DNA of 64,000 nt from Bog-105 sp965277855 (lineage in GTDB: Bacteria > Acidobacteriota > Terriglobia > Bryobacterales > Bryobacteraceae), in NCBI GenBank assembly GCA_965277855.1, contig OZ255847.1:3596001-3660000 (forward strand), written 5' to 3'. The notes beneath the pieces are model-generated. The model did not search any database, was not told where the DNA came from, and saw nothing but the letters and a program-made list of their open reading frames with translations. How positions within the stretch are numbered: position 1 is the stretch's first letter; each line of letters opens with the position of its first letter. The translations under genes were made by a program, and so were the position numbers. Shown one piece after another: positions 33,862 to 41,874 of this stretch.

Positions 33862-34269
33862 ATGGAGTTACCTCTAGCCCCTTCCGACCCGGCACGGGAA
33901 AAGCTTCAACAAGTCCGGGAGACGCTGCTTGTTCTGCACAAAGCGTTGCTCGATTCCGAACGCACCGCCTACGAAATCGTGCATGGGCCGATCGCCTCGC
34001 CCGCTGCTTTTCTGCAGTTGCTAATTAACGACGACCGGTTCTCCTGGCTGCGTCCCGTCACCACGCTGCTGGTCCAGATCGACGAGACCTTAGCCGCCAA
34101 GAAGCCGCCCGCCAGCGATAAGGATTTTGCCCGTCTGCTCGACGATACCCGCGCGCTTCTCTCGCCCTCCCGCGAGACCAACGGGTTCTGGAAACGTTAT
34201 TCCGGCGCTGTAGACCGCGACCCGGCCGTCGCCCTTCACCATGAAAACATCGAAAAGCAACTCATCTAA
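33862..34269 (+). CDS. conserved hypothetical protein (135 aa)
   Basis: The soluble, helix-rich 135-residue protein has Q-V-R-E-T-L-L-V-L-H-K-A-L-L-D-S-E-R near the start, A-S-P-A-A-F-L-Q-L-L-I-N-D-D in the middle and W-L-R-P-V-T-T-L-L-V-Q-I-D-E; I do not recognise a domain. An AAGGAA ribosome site precedes the ATG at 33862. It ends 8 bases before the convergent acyl-CoA dehydrogenase gene. The upstream 204 bases (33658-33861) show no other feature. Confidence 0.75.
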   Translation: MELPLAPSDPAREKLQQVRETLLVLHKALLDSERTAYEIVHGPIASPAAFLQLLINDDRFSWLRPVTTLLVQIDETLAAKKPPASDKDFARLLDDTRALLSPSRETNGFWKRYSGAVDRDPAVALHHENIEKQLI

Positions 34270-34277
34270 ATCCTCCC

Positions 34278-35447
34278 TCACCGGTAAGCCGCAATCCCCG
34301 TTACCCGTTCCCCAATCACCAGCGTGTGAATGTGCTCGGTGCCTTCATACGTTTTCACCGTCTCCAGATTGCACATGTGCCGCATGATCGGGTACTCATC
34401 CATAATCCCGTTCGCACCGAGCAAATCCCGGCTCAGCCGCGCGCATTCGAGCGCCATCGCCACATTATTCCGCTTCAACATCGAAATATGCGCCGCTTCC
34501 AGCTTTCCCTCGTCCTTGAGCTTCGCCGCCCGCCACGCCAGCAGCTGCGCCTTGGTAATTTCGGTAATCATCCACGCCAGCTTCTCCTGCACTAGTTGAT
34601 GGCTCGCCAGCGGCCTTTCATCGAACTGTTTGCGCGTTAGTGTGTACTGGCGCGCCGTCTCATAGCAGTCCATGGCCGCCCCAATCACGCCCCAGCCAAT
34701 CCCGAACCGCGCCTGCGACAGGCACCCGAGAGCCGTCTTCAATCCCTTCCCGCAAGGCAGCAGATTCGCTTCCGGTATTACGCAATCGACGAAATGCAAA
34801 CTAGACGTGACAGAAGCGCGCATCGACAGCTTGCCATGCAGATCGCTCGCCGAAAAACCTCGCGTTCCGCGCTCTACCAGGAAGCCTCGAATCCCCTCTG
34901 GCGTGCGCGCCCACACCACCGCTACATCCGCCACCGACCCGTTCGTAATCCACGTCTTCTCGCCATTCAAAATCCAGCCGCTGCCGTTCTTCGCCGCGGT
35001 CGTACGCATGCCCGATGGGTTCGATCCAAACCCCGGCTCTGTCAATCCAAAACACCCTAGCGCCTCGCCCGATTGCAGCTTCGGCAGCCAGCGCTCTTTC
35101 TGCTCCTCTGAACCATACGTATAGATCGGATACATCGCCAGCGCGCCTTGCACGCTCACAAAGCTGCGCAGCCCCGAATCGCCCCGCTCGATCTCTTGCA
35201 TGATCAGGCCGTACTCGATATTGTTCAGGCCCGCACAGCCATAGCCTTCCAGGTTGGCCCCAAAGAAGCCCAGCTCCGCCATCTCGCGAATCAGATGCTT
35301 CGGAAACGTCGCCGTGTTGTATGCATCCCGGATCACCGGAATCACCCGCTCATCCACAAACTGGCGCGCTGTCTGCCTTACCAGCAGCTCCTGTTCGCTC
35401 AACAAAGAATCAAACTGAAGATAATCTACACCAGGAAAACGAGCCAT
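34278..35447 (-). CDS. acyl-CoA dehydrogenase (glutaryl-CoA dehydrogenase-like)
   Basis: The 389-residue flavoenzyme has the standard acyl-CoA dehydrogenase arrangement: N-terminal helices (F-V-D-E-R-V-I-P-V-I-R), middle barrel with C-F-G-L-T-E-P-G-F-G-S-N, and C-terminal helices with the catalytic Glu in K-T-Y-E-G-T-E-H-I-H. That E-G-T position, with the Arg-rich R-Q-F-D-E-R and the closing A-A-Y, places it with glutaryl-CoA dehydrogenases, which also decarboxylate to crotonyl-CoA in lysine/tryptophan breakdown. Substrate identity is not certain. The gene is divergent from the Xaa-Pro aminopeptidase gene. Confidence 0.9.
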   Translation of the reverse strand: MARFPGVDYLQFDSLLSEQELLVRQTARQFVDERVIPVIRDAYNTATFPKHLIREMAELGFFGANLEGYGCAGLNNIEYGLIMQEIERGDSGLRSFVSVQGALAMYPIYTYGSEEQKERWLPKLQSGEALGCFGLTEPGFGSNPSGMRTTAAKNGSGWILNGEKTWITNGSVADVAVVWARTPEGIRGFLVERGTRGFSASDLHGKLSMRASVTSSLHFVDCVIPEANLLPCGKGLKTALGCLSQARFGIGWGVIGAAMDCYETARQYTLTRKQFDERPLASHQLVQEKLAWMITEITKAQLLAWRAAKLKDEGKLEAAHISMLKRNNVAMALECARLSRDLLGANGIMDEYPIMRHMCNLETVKTYEGTEHIHTLVIGERVTGIAAYR

Positions 35448-35495
35448 AATCGCACTCCCATTGTCACTTAAGCCGGTTCACCGCAGCGCCCAGGG

Positions 35496-35518
35496 GGCCG
35501 GCTTTAGCCTGCCGTCTC
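35496..35518. repeat. dispersed intergenic palindromic repeat, copy 3
   Basis: The core GCCGGCTTTAGCCTGCCGTC lies at 35497-35516 between the divergent acyl-CoA dehydrogenase and aminopeptidase genes. It matches the copy at 20991-21010 over GGCTTTAGCCTGCC. Confidence 0.55.
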
Positions 35519-35539
35519 ACTCTCTCCTAAACTCAAAAC

Positions 35540-36844
35540 ATGAAACAAGCTTGTCTGCTCCTCGCGCTCGCTCTGCAAATCTCCGCCGCCACCTCCCCGG
35601 AATTCGCAGCCCGGCGCGAGCGTCTCCAGAAAGCCATACCCGATGGCATCCTGGTTCTCTTCGGAGCGAACGAAAGTGAAGATCTGCACACCGGCTTTTT
35701 TCAGGAGCCCAATTTCTTCTATCTAACCGGCTGGCAGCAGCCCGGAGCCATCCTCGTCATCACTCCCAAGCCCAGTCCCGACGATCCCGCTGCCTCCGAA
35801 CGCGCCCAACTGCCTCGCGAAATTCTCTTCCTGCCCCAGCGCATCCCCAGCACCGAAAAATGGACCGGCCGCAAGCTCGGTCCAAGTGATCCCAACGTTC
35901 TCTCCGCAACTGGTTTCTCAACCGTGCTGCCCGCCGAGCAATTCGAATCCGAACTCACCAAACTCCTCAGCGTCTATCCAAAGCTGTACGCGCTAAACGC
36001 TGATCCCGCCGCCTCTGCCCTCGCAAAAATCGCCCCGCTGCGTCCGCCTGCCGACGCCAAAATGTCCATCGCCCGCCAGCGCATGGAAAAATCACCCAGT
36101 GAAATCGCCGAAATCCAGAAAGCCACCGACGCTTCCATCGACGCCCATAAAGCCGCTTGGCAAGCCATCGCTCCCGGCAAGTACGAATACCAGATTGAAG
36201 CCGTTATGGTCGGCACCTACCTTGCCGAAGGCTGTCAGCGCAGCGCCTACGCACCCATCGTCGGCTCTGGCCCTAACTCGACCACCCTCCACTATTCTCA
36301 GGATTCCCGCCGCATGGATGGCGGTGAAGTCGTCGTTATGGATGTAGCGGGCGAATACAACAACTACGCCAGCGACATCACGCGAACCGTTCCCGTGAAT
36401 GGCAAATTCACACCCCGCGAACGCGAAATTTACGACATCGTGTTGGGTGCGCAGCAGGCCGCCATCGCCGCCGTTAAACCCGGCATGACTCTCGGCCGCA
36501 GCGGTCCCACCAGCCTTTACAAAATCGCTTACGACTACATCAACACTCATGGCAAAGACCAGCACGGCAAGTCCCTCGGCCAGTACTTCACCCACGGCTT
36601 GTCCCATCACGTCGGACTCGACGTCCACGACTCCGCCGACAACACCGCACCGCTCGCCGTCGGTATGGTCATCACCGTCGAGCCCGGCATCTACCTCCCC
36701 GAGGAAAATCTCGGCGTTCGCATCGAAGACGTCGTGCTCGTAACCGACCAGGGCGCAAAAGTCCTCAGCGCCGCCCTCCCTAAAGATCCTTCCGAAATCG
36801 AAAAGCTGATGGCCTCAGCTGGTAAGCCGTCCAGCCATTTATGA
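35540..36844 (+). CDS. secreted Xaa-Pro aminopeptidase (M24 family)
   Basis: The 434-residue enzyme removes N-terminal residues before proline. A signal peptide (A-C-L-L-L-A-L-A-L-Q-I-S-A) makes it periplasmic or extracellular, unlike cytoplasmic PepP. The N-terminal creatinase-like domain covers about 20-180 and the pita-bread domain follows. Metal ligands are visible: V-V-M-D-V-A-G-E-Y then A-S-D-I-T-R (two Asp), G-L-S-H-H-V-G-L-D (His), T-V-E-P-G-I-Y (Glu) and G-V-R-I-E-D-V (Glu). All are intact. Its 3' end overlaps the end of the convergent NmrA-type gene by 6 bases. Confidence 0.93.
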   Translation: MKQACLLLALALQISAATSPEFAARRERLQKAIPDGILVLFGANESEDLHTGFFQEPNFFYLTGWQQPGAILVITPKPSPDDPAASERAQLPREILFLPQRIPSTEKWTGRKLGPSDPNVLSATGFSTVLPAEQFESELTKLLSVYPKLYALNADPAASALAKIAPLRPPADAKMSIARQRMEKSPSEIAEIQKATDASIDAHKAAWQAIAPGKYEYQIEAVMVGTYLAEGCQRSAYAPIVGSGPNSTTLHYSQDSRRMDGGEVVVMDVAGEYNNYASDITRTVPVNGKFTPREREIYDIVLGAQQAAIAAVKPGMTLGRSGPTSLYKIAYDYINTHGKDQHGKSLGQYFTHGLSHHVGLDVHDSADNTAPLAVGMVITVEPGIYLPEENLGVRIEDVVLVTDQGAKVLSAALPKDPSEIEKLMASAGKPSSHL

Positions 36845-37726
36845 ACTACCGGCTGTTCGACGCCGGGCACTTGTCTCCTGCGCTTGCTCTTTGAAAAACT
36901 CCTTCAGCGTCCGCGGTTCGCTACCTAAAATGGCGCGAAGGACGAGCGCATTGCCGCCCGGAAAACCATACTGGCCATAGTTTGCGAACATGCTTTCCAT
37001 GCCGTCTCTAAAAGGTCCTTCTGGCACATGAGCTCGCCTTACCCACTCGTCGAAAGGTATCTCGACAGGTGTGATGGTTCGGCCCAGCAACTCCGACATG
37101 ATCTGCGTCAGCTCGACCCGATCCAACATCCCAGGCGCGCAAAGCTCAAATGTTCCGTAGTCGAGCTTGTCGCCCGTGAGTGCGATAGCGGCCGCTTCCG
37201 CCACATCGCGATAGTCCACATAACTCGCCCGCTTGTCGTTGGCGTATGGCAACGAGAACGTACTCCGTTCAGTCACTTCCGTCCACCCGTCTGCCAGTGT
37301 CTGCATGAACATCGTTGGTTGCAGCACTGTAAATGTCAGGCCGGATTCGAAGAGCGCTTCCTCCACCGGACGCTTCGCTGAATGATTTCTCATCTTTGAA
37401 ATCGATGGATGAATCACGCTCGAGAAAGTGAATTTCTTCACTCCCGCGGCTACCGCTGCATTGACCATCGCAACACCCAGTTCCGCTTCGTTCGGTGCGA
37501 AGGCAGGGTTGAGGTGAAACGCGCCGTCCGCGCCTTCGGCCGCCTTCCTTAAACTCTGCTCGTCGTTAAGATCTCCTACCGCTGTCTCGTCGGCCCCCTG
37601 GGCAATGGCTTCCGCTCGCTTGTCCTCACTCGTAACAAGAGCCTTAACCAGTGCGCCGTGTGCCTTCAACGCGGGTAAAACATAGTGAGCATATTTGCCG
37701 CTCGCGCCTACCATCAGAATCTTCAT
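36839..37726 (-). CDS. NmrA-like NAD(P)-binding oxidoreductase
   Basis: The 295-residue protein has a Rossmann start M-K-I-L-M-V-G-A-S-G-K-Y and then the NmrA/SDR layout (A-V-G-D-L-N-D, then F-T-F-S-S-V-I-H-P, then L-T-F-T-V-L-Q-P-T-M-F, and Y-V-D-Y-R-D-V-A-E-A). The start at 37726 is preferred because GGAGAAGAA directly precedes it; the frame is open 20 codons farther. It resembles quinone- or NAD-ratio-sensing NmrA-type reductases; no catalytic Tyr-Lys pair of classical SDRs is evident, so a regulatory or reductase role is open. Confidence 0.9.
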   Translation of the reverse strand: MKILMVGASGKYAHYVLPALKAHGALVKALVTSEDKRAEAIAQGADETAVGDLNDEQSLRKAAEGADGAFHLNPAFAPNEAELGVAMVNAAVAAGVKKFTFSSVIHPSISKMRNHSAKRPVEEALFESGLTFTVLQPTMFMQTLADGWTEVTERSTFSLPYANDKRASYVDYRDVAEAAAIALTGDKLDYGTFELCAPGMLDRVELTQIMSELLGRTITPVEIPFDEWVRRAHVPEGPFRDGMESMFANYGQYGFPGGNALVLRAILGSEPRTLKEFFKEQAQETSARRRTAGSS

Positions 37727-37837
37727 TTCTTCTCCATTCCCTATGTCGGACAGAGAATAGATGCCTAATCCCGCTCGGCGCAACACTGCAAGAATACGGA
37801 AGAGAATGCACCAGGGCTCATAGTGCCCCGGCCCAGG

Positions 37838-38053
37838 TCAGCGCTTACCGCGAGGAACATACTGAAAGCACTGCTCGAGCGGCACACCAAGCACGATTGC
37901 CACTTTGAACGCCGTCTCTAGCGAAGGCGAATATTTGTCTTGTTCGATGGCTATCACTGTCTGCCGTGTGACGCCAATGCGATCGGCAAGTTCCTGTTGC
38001 GTCATCTCGCGAAGCGCCCGGAGTTCTCGAATCTGGTTGCGTATGGCGGCCAT
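37838..38053 (-). CDS. XRE-family (Cro/CI-like) small regulator
   Basis: The 71-residue protein is almost only a helix-turn-helix: R-N-Q-I-R-E-L-R-A-L-R-E-M-T-Q-Q-E-L-A-D-R-I-G-V-T-R-Q-T-V-I-A-I-E-Q, in the style of YozG/HipB-type regulators (shown here only in fragments of the motif). The start at 38053 overlaps the upstream stop (TGATG), so it is coupled to the membrane-protein gene. Two palindromes of a single consensus lie before the operon, making this protein the likely autorepressor. The longer open frame to 38197 is not needed. Confidence 0.9.
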   Translation of the reverse strand: MAAIRNQIRELRALREMTQQELADRIGVTRQTVIAIEQDKYSPSLETAFKVAIVLGVPLEQCFQYVPRGKR

Positions 38054-38481
38054 CAGAGCGTCTTCCGGTAAGCCACAATCTGCGTGACGGTCTTCGTTAT
38101 ATCCGCCACCACCAACATGCTGAAGAAGACGCTCAGGAAATGCAGTCCTATCATCCTGCTGTCCAATTGAAGATGGCCGACGGTCGCGTGAAACCACAAC
38201 AGGCCCAGCCCGATCACCATCAGTGAGGCGAGCACTATATAACCGGCACGATAGCCACGTAGTTCGATCAACCGGTCGCGCTCATCTGTTACACGGTTCC
38301 GCGTTAGCGCGGCAATCACCGACTGCAGGATGATCTGCAGCACGATAATCGCGATAATCATGCCCGCGACTTTATTGACGGAATTTTGCCGGTGCAGGAA
38401 AAAATAAGGGCCGTACACAACGAGTTCCGCCGACAGTGAGGCGTAAAGAGTCTTCTCCCGATAGGAAAGGCTTGTCGCCAT
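38053..38481 (-). CDS. four-helix membrane protein paired with an XRE regulator
   Basis: The 142-residue protein has four predicted membrane helices: L-S-A-E-L-V-V-Y-G-P-Y-F-F, A-G-M-I-I-A-I-I-V-L-Q-I-I-L-Q, Y-I-V-L-A-S-L-M-V-I-G-L-G-L-L-W and L-H-F-L-S-V-F-F-S-M-L-V-V-A, with a cytoplasmic loop D-E-R-D-R-L-I-E between. The start at 38481 is chosen because GGAG lies 10 bases before it; the frame extends 14 codons more. Such small membrane proteins commonly precede an XRE regulator (DUF2178-type), but the family name is only suggested by arrangement. Confidence 0.82.
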   Translation of the reverse strand: MATSLSYREKTLYASLSAELVVYGPYFFLHRQNSVNKVAGMIIAIIVLQIILQSVIAALTRNRVTDERDRLIELRGYRAGYIVLASLMVIGLGLLWFHATVGHLQLDSRMIGLHFLSVFFSMLVVADITKTVTQIVAYRKTL

Positions 38482-38495
38482 AGAAATCGCTCCAG

Positions 38496-38513
38496 TGTCA
38501 AAGATATTTGACA
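38496..38513. promoter_or_regulatory. operator 1: TGTCAAA-GATA-TTTGACA
   Basis: A perfect 7-bp inverted repeat with a 4-base centre, 47 bases from a sister site at 38543. It overlaps the expected transcription start of the minus-strand XRE operon, so a bound regulator would block RNA polymerase. Confidence 0.75.
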
Positions 38514-38542
38514 TACGAAACATAGCATCTGAAAGCGCTACA

Positions 38543-38560
38543 TGTCAAATATGTTTGACA
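38543..38560. promoter_or_regulatory. operator 2: TGTCAAA-TATG-TTTGACA, with embedded -35
   Basis: This is the second copy of the palindrome. On the minus strand its arm supplies TTGACA (38548-38543), and 17-18 bases on lies CTATGT/TATGTT (38525-38519) as a -10 box, so the operator covers the -35 of the membrane protein/XRE operon. Confidence 0.7.
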
Positions 38561-38589
38561 CTGCTTCTTGAGAAGCCGCTCACCGTGCC

Positions 38590-39513
38590 TTACTGCTTCA
38601 CGTCCACGGCATGAGGACGAAAAATCTGTCGCACTGTCTGTCGAAGCCAGACGTGCAGCAAATCGCTATCGAAGCGTGGATGCCAGACCATCGAGTAGCG
38701 TATTGGCGGAATCTCTTTCGGTGCTTTCAGGCGCGGCAAGTCCAGTAGATCTGGCACGGGCGTGGCAATCCGAGTGGGCAGCGTCAGCACCAGGTCTGTC
38801 GATTCGAGCATTCTGATTGCGGCCAAATAGTAGGGCAAGTGAACAGCCACACGACGCTGCAGGCCCCTTTCACCCAGCGTACGCTCGATATGGTTCTGCT
38901 GATGGGGCTGTGATTCCACCGAGAGATGGCGAAAGCTGAGATACTCCTTCAACGTGATAGTACTTTTGCCTCGACTGAGCCCGCGGCCGAGAACGCAGAC
39001 GAAGCCGTCCTTAAAAAGGGGCTTCACGCGAAACGTTGTAGGGACAGCCAGTGGACTGAGGATCAGATGCGCTGCCGCCGTTCCATTGTCTTCATGCGCC
39101 CGCTCATGCCAGGGAACCACCTCCAGGGTGATGCCCGGCGCAATCTGGCTGCAGAGCGCCGCCAGCGGTGTTAAGACGACATTGCTTGCATAGTCGGTCA
39201 TGGAAAGACGGATGTGCGCTTCGCTTTGCGCCGGCGAAAAAGGCTCTCCTGCCCAAAGTCGGGCCAGGCGGGGCAGAATTTGCCCCAGCTCGTCGAGCAG
39301 CGCACTAGCGCGCGGAGTGAGCTCATAGTTGCGTCCCACCCGCACCAGCAGTTCATCACCCAGCTCTGAGCGCAGGCGATCCAGCGTACGGCTCATAGCA
39401 GATTGGCTGAGATGAACGCGCTCCGCCGCCCGGGTCACATTTCGCTCATGCAGCAGCGCCTTCAAAGGAAGCAGGAGATTCAGGTCAACATTCCGAAGTT
39501 GCACCGGGTGCAT
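38590..39513 (-). CDS. LysR family transcriptional regulator (NodD/SyrM-like branch)
   Basis: The 307-residue regulator begins (ATG at 39513) with M-H-P-V-Q-L-R-N-V-D-L-N-L-L-L-P-L and has the winged-helix pattern E-R-N-V-T-R-A-A-E-R-V-H-L-S-Q-S-A-M-S-R, then a substrate-binding domain (about 95-300: I-R-L-S-M-T-D-Y, F-V-C-V-L-G-R). The frame is open 26 codons upstream, but the family start is here. It is divergent from an aldo/keto reductase gene with 71 bases between the starts, the usual arrangement for control of the neighbour. Confidence 0.92.
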   Translation of the reverse strand: MHPVQLRNVDLNLLLPLKALLHERNVTRAAERVHLSQSAMSRTLDRLRSELGDELLVRVGRNYELTPRASALLDELGQILPRLARLWAGEPFSPAQSEAHIRLSMTDYASNVVLTPLAALCSQIAPGITLEVVPWHERAHEDNGTAAAHLILSPLAVPTTFRVKPLFKDGFVCVLGRGLSRGKSTITLKEYLSFRHLSVESQPHQQNHIERTLGERGLQRRVAVHLPYYLAAIRMLESTDLVLTLPTRIATPVPDLLDLPRLKAPKEIPPIRYSMVWHPRFDSDLLHVWLRQTVRQIFRPHAVDVKQ

Positions 39514-39584
39514 ACATGGCATTCTAACAATGCATGAAGCGCCGATCGGTCCCGAACACTCCAATTCCCAGAGGACAAATACGC

Positions 39585-40673
39585 ATGCCACTAAATTCGT
39601 ACGTTACACTCGGCCGTTCCGGTCTCCGGGTCAGTCCATTTTGCCTCGGAACCATGACCTTCGGCGAAGACCTCGGCGGAGGCTTCGGAGCGAGCGTGAA
39701 AGACTCCGAAGCGATGCTTTCGCACTACTTGGAACTGGGCGGAAACTTCATCGATACGGCCAACGCCTACACGTCCGGACACTCGGAAAAGATCATCGGC
39801 GACTTCTTCCGGCAGGGCAAAGGCAAACGCGATCGCATCGTGATCGCGACCAAGTTCTTTATGAACCTCTTCGCCGGCGACCCAAACGGGGGTGGGGCAG
39901 GAAGAAAGGCCATCGTAGCCCAGTGCGAAGAATCACTGCGTCGCTTGCAGACCGACTATATCGACTTGTATTACCTCCACAACTGGGACCGCTTTACGCC
40001 CATCGAGGAAACCATGAGCGCCCTGGACGATCTGGTCAAGTCGGGAAAAGTACGTTACCTCGGCTTCTCCGATGCTCCGGCGTGGAAGGTTGCGCAGGCG
40101 CAGGTGATGGCTCATTTCCGCGGTTGGAATCCCCTGATTGCACTGCAGATTGAGTATTCCCTGATGCAGCGAACCGTCGAAGGCGAACTGGTTCCCATGG
40201 CGCAAGAACTGGGCCTCGGCGTCCTCCCCTGGGGGCCGCTGAAAAGTGGCGCTCTGACGGGCAAGTACACACGGGCGAACGGCGCAAAGATGCAGGGGCT
40301 GCGGGGTTCTCGCGCCGGAGATTTCACAGAGAAGCAGTATGACATCATCGATGCGGTCGGCAAGATTGCGGCGGAGTGCAACACCGATTCCTCTACTGTG
40401 GCGCTGGCCTGGCTGAAGGCCCAACCGGGGGTAAGCTCTAGCATTATTGGTGCGCGAACGCTCGATCAGCTGGATGCAAATCTCAAGGCGCTCGATCTCC
40501 TGCTCACGCCCGAGCAGATTGCGTCCCTAGACAACGCCTCCAAGCCCGTGCTCAATTTCCCTGCCGACTTCCTCACCCATTCACCCTCCATTGCCCATGC
40601 TGGAGCGACAGTCAATGGCGTTCCGAGTCAAACAACATTCTTGGTTCCAAAGGACGACAGCTCCCGCTGGTGA
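39585..40673 (+). CDS. aldo/keto reductase
   Basis: The 362-residue NADPH-dependent oxidoreductase shows F-C-L-G-T-M-T-F-G, the catalytic tetrad region F-I-D-T-A-N-A-Y (Asp and Tyr), V-I-A-T-K-F-F (Lys), Y-Y-L-H-N-W-D (His), and S-S-I-I-G-A-R-T in the nucleotide site. The start at 39585 follows GAGGA (39571-39575); an upstream in-frame ATG at 39534 lacks a ribosome site. Substrate is not known. It is divergent from and likely controlled by the LysR regulator. Confidence 0.93.
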   Translation: MPLNSYVTLGRSGLRVSPFCLGTMTFGEDLGGGFGASVKDSEAMLSHYLELGGNFIDTANAYTSGHSEKIIGDFFRQGKGKRDRIVIATKFFMNLFAGDPNGGGAGRKAIVAQCEESLRRLQTDYIDLYYLHNWDRFTPIEETMSALDDLVKSGKVRYLGFSDAPAWKVAQAQVMAHFRGWNPLIALQIEYSLMQRTVEGELVPMAQELGLGVLPWGPLKSGALTGKYTRANGAKMQGLRGSRAGDFTEKQYDIIDAVGKIAAECNTDSSTVALAWLKAQPGVSSSIIGARTLDQLDANLKALDLLLTPEQIASLDNASKPVLNFPADFLTHSPSIAHAGATVNGVPSQTTFLVPKDDSSRW

Positions 40674-40784
40674 CAGCCTGAACGAGACAGGGAGAGTTGC
40701 CTTCCGAGGGATTAGCTAAACTTTTCCATCCGAACTTCGAAACCAATACACCAATGAATCGAGTTCTGACTGGCAACCAAGCCC

Positions 40785-41759
40785 TCATGCTTCCTGGGCC
40801 ACTGTCACTAGCACTTTGCCTTTAGAGCCACCATGTTCCAACTGAGCTTGCGCTTCCCCTACGCGTTCGAGCGGGAAGCGCCCGGAGATCGTGAGGCGCA
40901 CCTGCTTATCGTCCAGCATCCTCGCTACTCGCTCTAAGTCTTCGCGGGTTGATTGCGCCATGGCAAAGCGGGCTCGCTGCCCGGGTGAGTGTGCGAGAGC
41001 GAGATTCGGTTGGGCCGCCGCCAGCACGAGCATCCCTTCCGGTTTCAAGGCAGCCCAGGATTTCTCCTCCGTCTTGCCACCTGCCAGATCGAACACCAGA
41101 TCCATCTGGCCCGCAAACTCTTCCAGCTGATCCGTGTTGTAGTCGATCGCTACGTCCGCACCCAGCTCCCGCAGGAAATCCTTGTTCCGGCCGGATGCAG
41201 TCGCGTACACGGTCGCACCGAGCCGATGTGCGAACTGAACGGCGAAGTGACCGACTCCTCCGGATCCCCCCTGGATCAACACACGTTGGCCGCGTTGCAT
41301 TTCGCCCTGCGTCATCAGACCATGCCAAGCCGTCATCGCTGCCAGCGGGATAGCTCCTGCATCGACGAGAGAGATGGATTGCGGCGGGGCAGCGACTTTG
41401 TCCGCACGAAGGCACACGTACTCCGCGAAAGTACCCGGGTCTGTTCCAGGGAAGCCGTAGACAACATCTCCGGGCTTCCAGTCCGTGACACCCGCGCCCA
41501 CCTCTTCCACGCGGCCGCTGGCATCGAAGCCGAGCAACAAGGGCAGGCGCTCTGCCGGAAACATGTGCGGCACTTCGCCGGCGCGCCCTTTGACATCGGC
41601 CAGGTTCACACTCGTTCCCGCAATCCGGATGAGCACTTCCCCAGGTCCCGGTGATGGCCGTTCGATCTCTTCCAGGCGAAACTGATCGATACCTCCAAAC
41701 TGGGGCAGCATCATTGCCCTCATCGTCTTCGCCGCATTTGTAATTGAATCTTTTGGCAT
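40785..41759 (-). CDS. NADPH:quinone-oxidoreductase-like zinc-free MDR protein
   Basis: The 324-residue medium-chain reductase has the N-terminal GroES-like domain (G-P-G-E-V-L-I-R-I then G-F-D-A-S-G-R-V-E-E-V-G) and the Rossmann loop V-L-I-Q-G-G-S-G-G-V-G-H-F-A-V-Q. No structural-zinc Cys cluster is present, so it is a quinone-oxidoreductase type. Start chosen at 41759 (M-P-K-D-S-I-T-N); the frame extends 39 codons more through the intergenic region. It is divergent from an AraC-type regulator gene 115 bases away, which probably controls it. Confidence 0.92.
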   Translation of the reverse strand: MPKDSITNAAKTMRAMMLPQFGGIDQFRLEEIERPSPGPGEVLIRIAGTSVNLADVKGRAGEVPHMFPAERLPLLLGFDASGRVEEVGAGVTDWKPGDVVYGFPGTDPGTFAEYVCLRADKVAAPPQSISLVDAGAIPLAAMTAWHGLMTQGEMQRGQRVLIQGGSGGVGHFAVQFAHRLGATVYATASGRNKDFLRELGADVAIDYNTDQLEEFAGQMDLVFDLAGGKTEEKSWAALKPEGMLVLAAAQPNLALAHSPGQRARFAMAQSTREDLERVARMLDDKQVRLTISGRFPLERVGEAQAQLEHGGSKGKVLVTVAQEA

Positions 41760-41874
41760 GGCCGAGTCTCCTTTTCGGCTGTGTTCAACAGCCGACATCT
41801 TTAGCGTAGAGTGGGAGAAGCGAACGGACAATGCTGAAGCGTACGCTTTTCCGTCGCCATCGTACGGAGATCTC

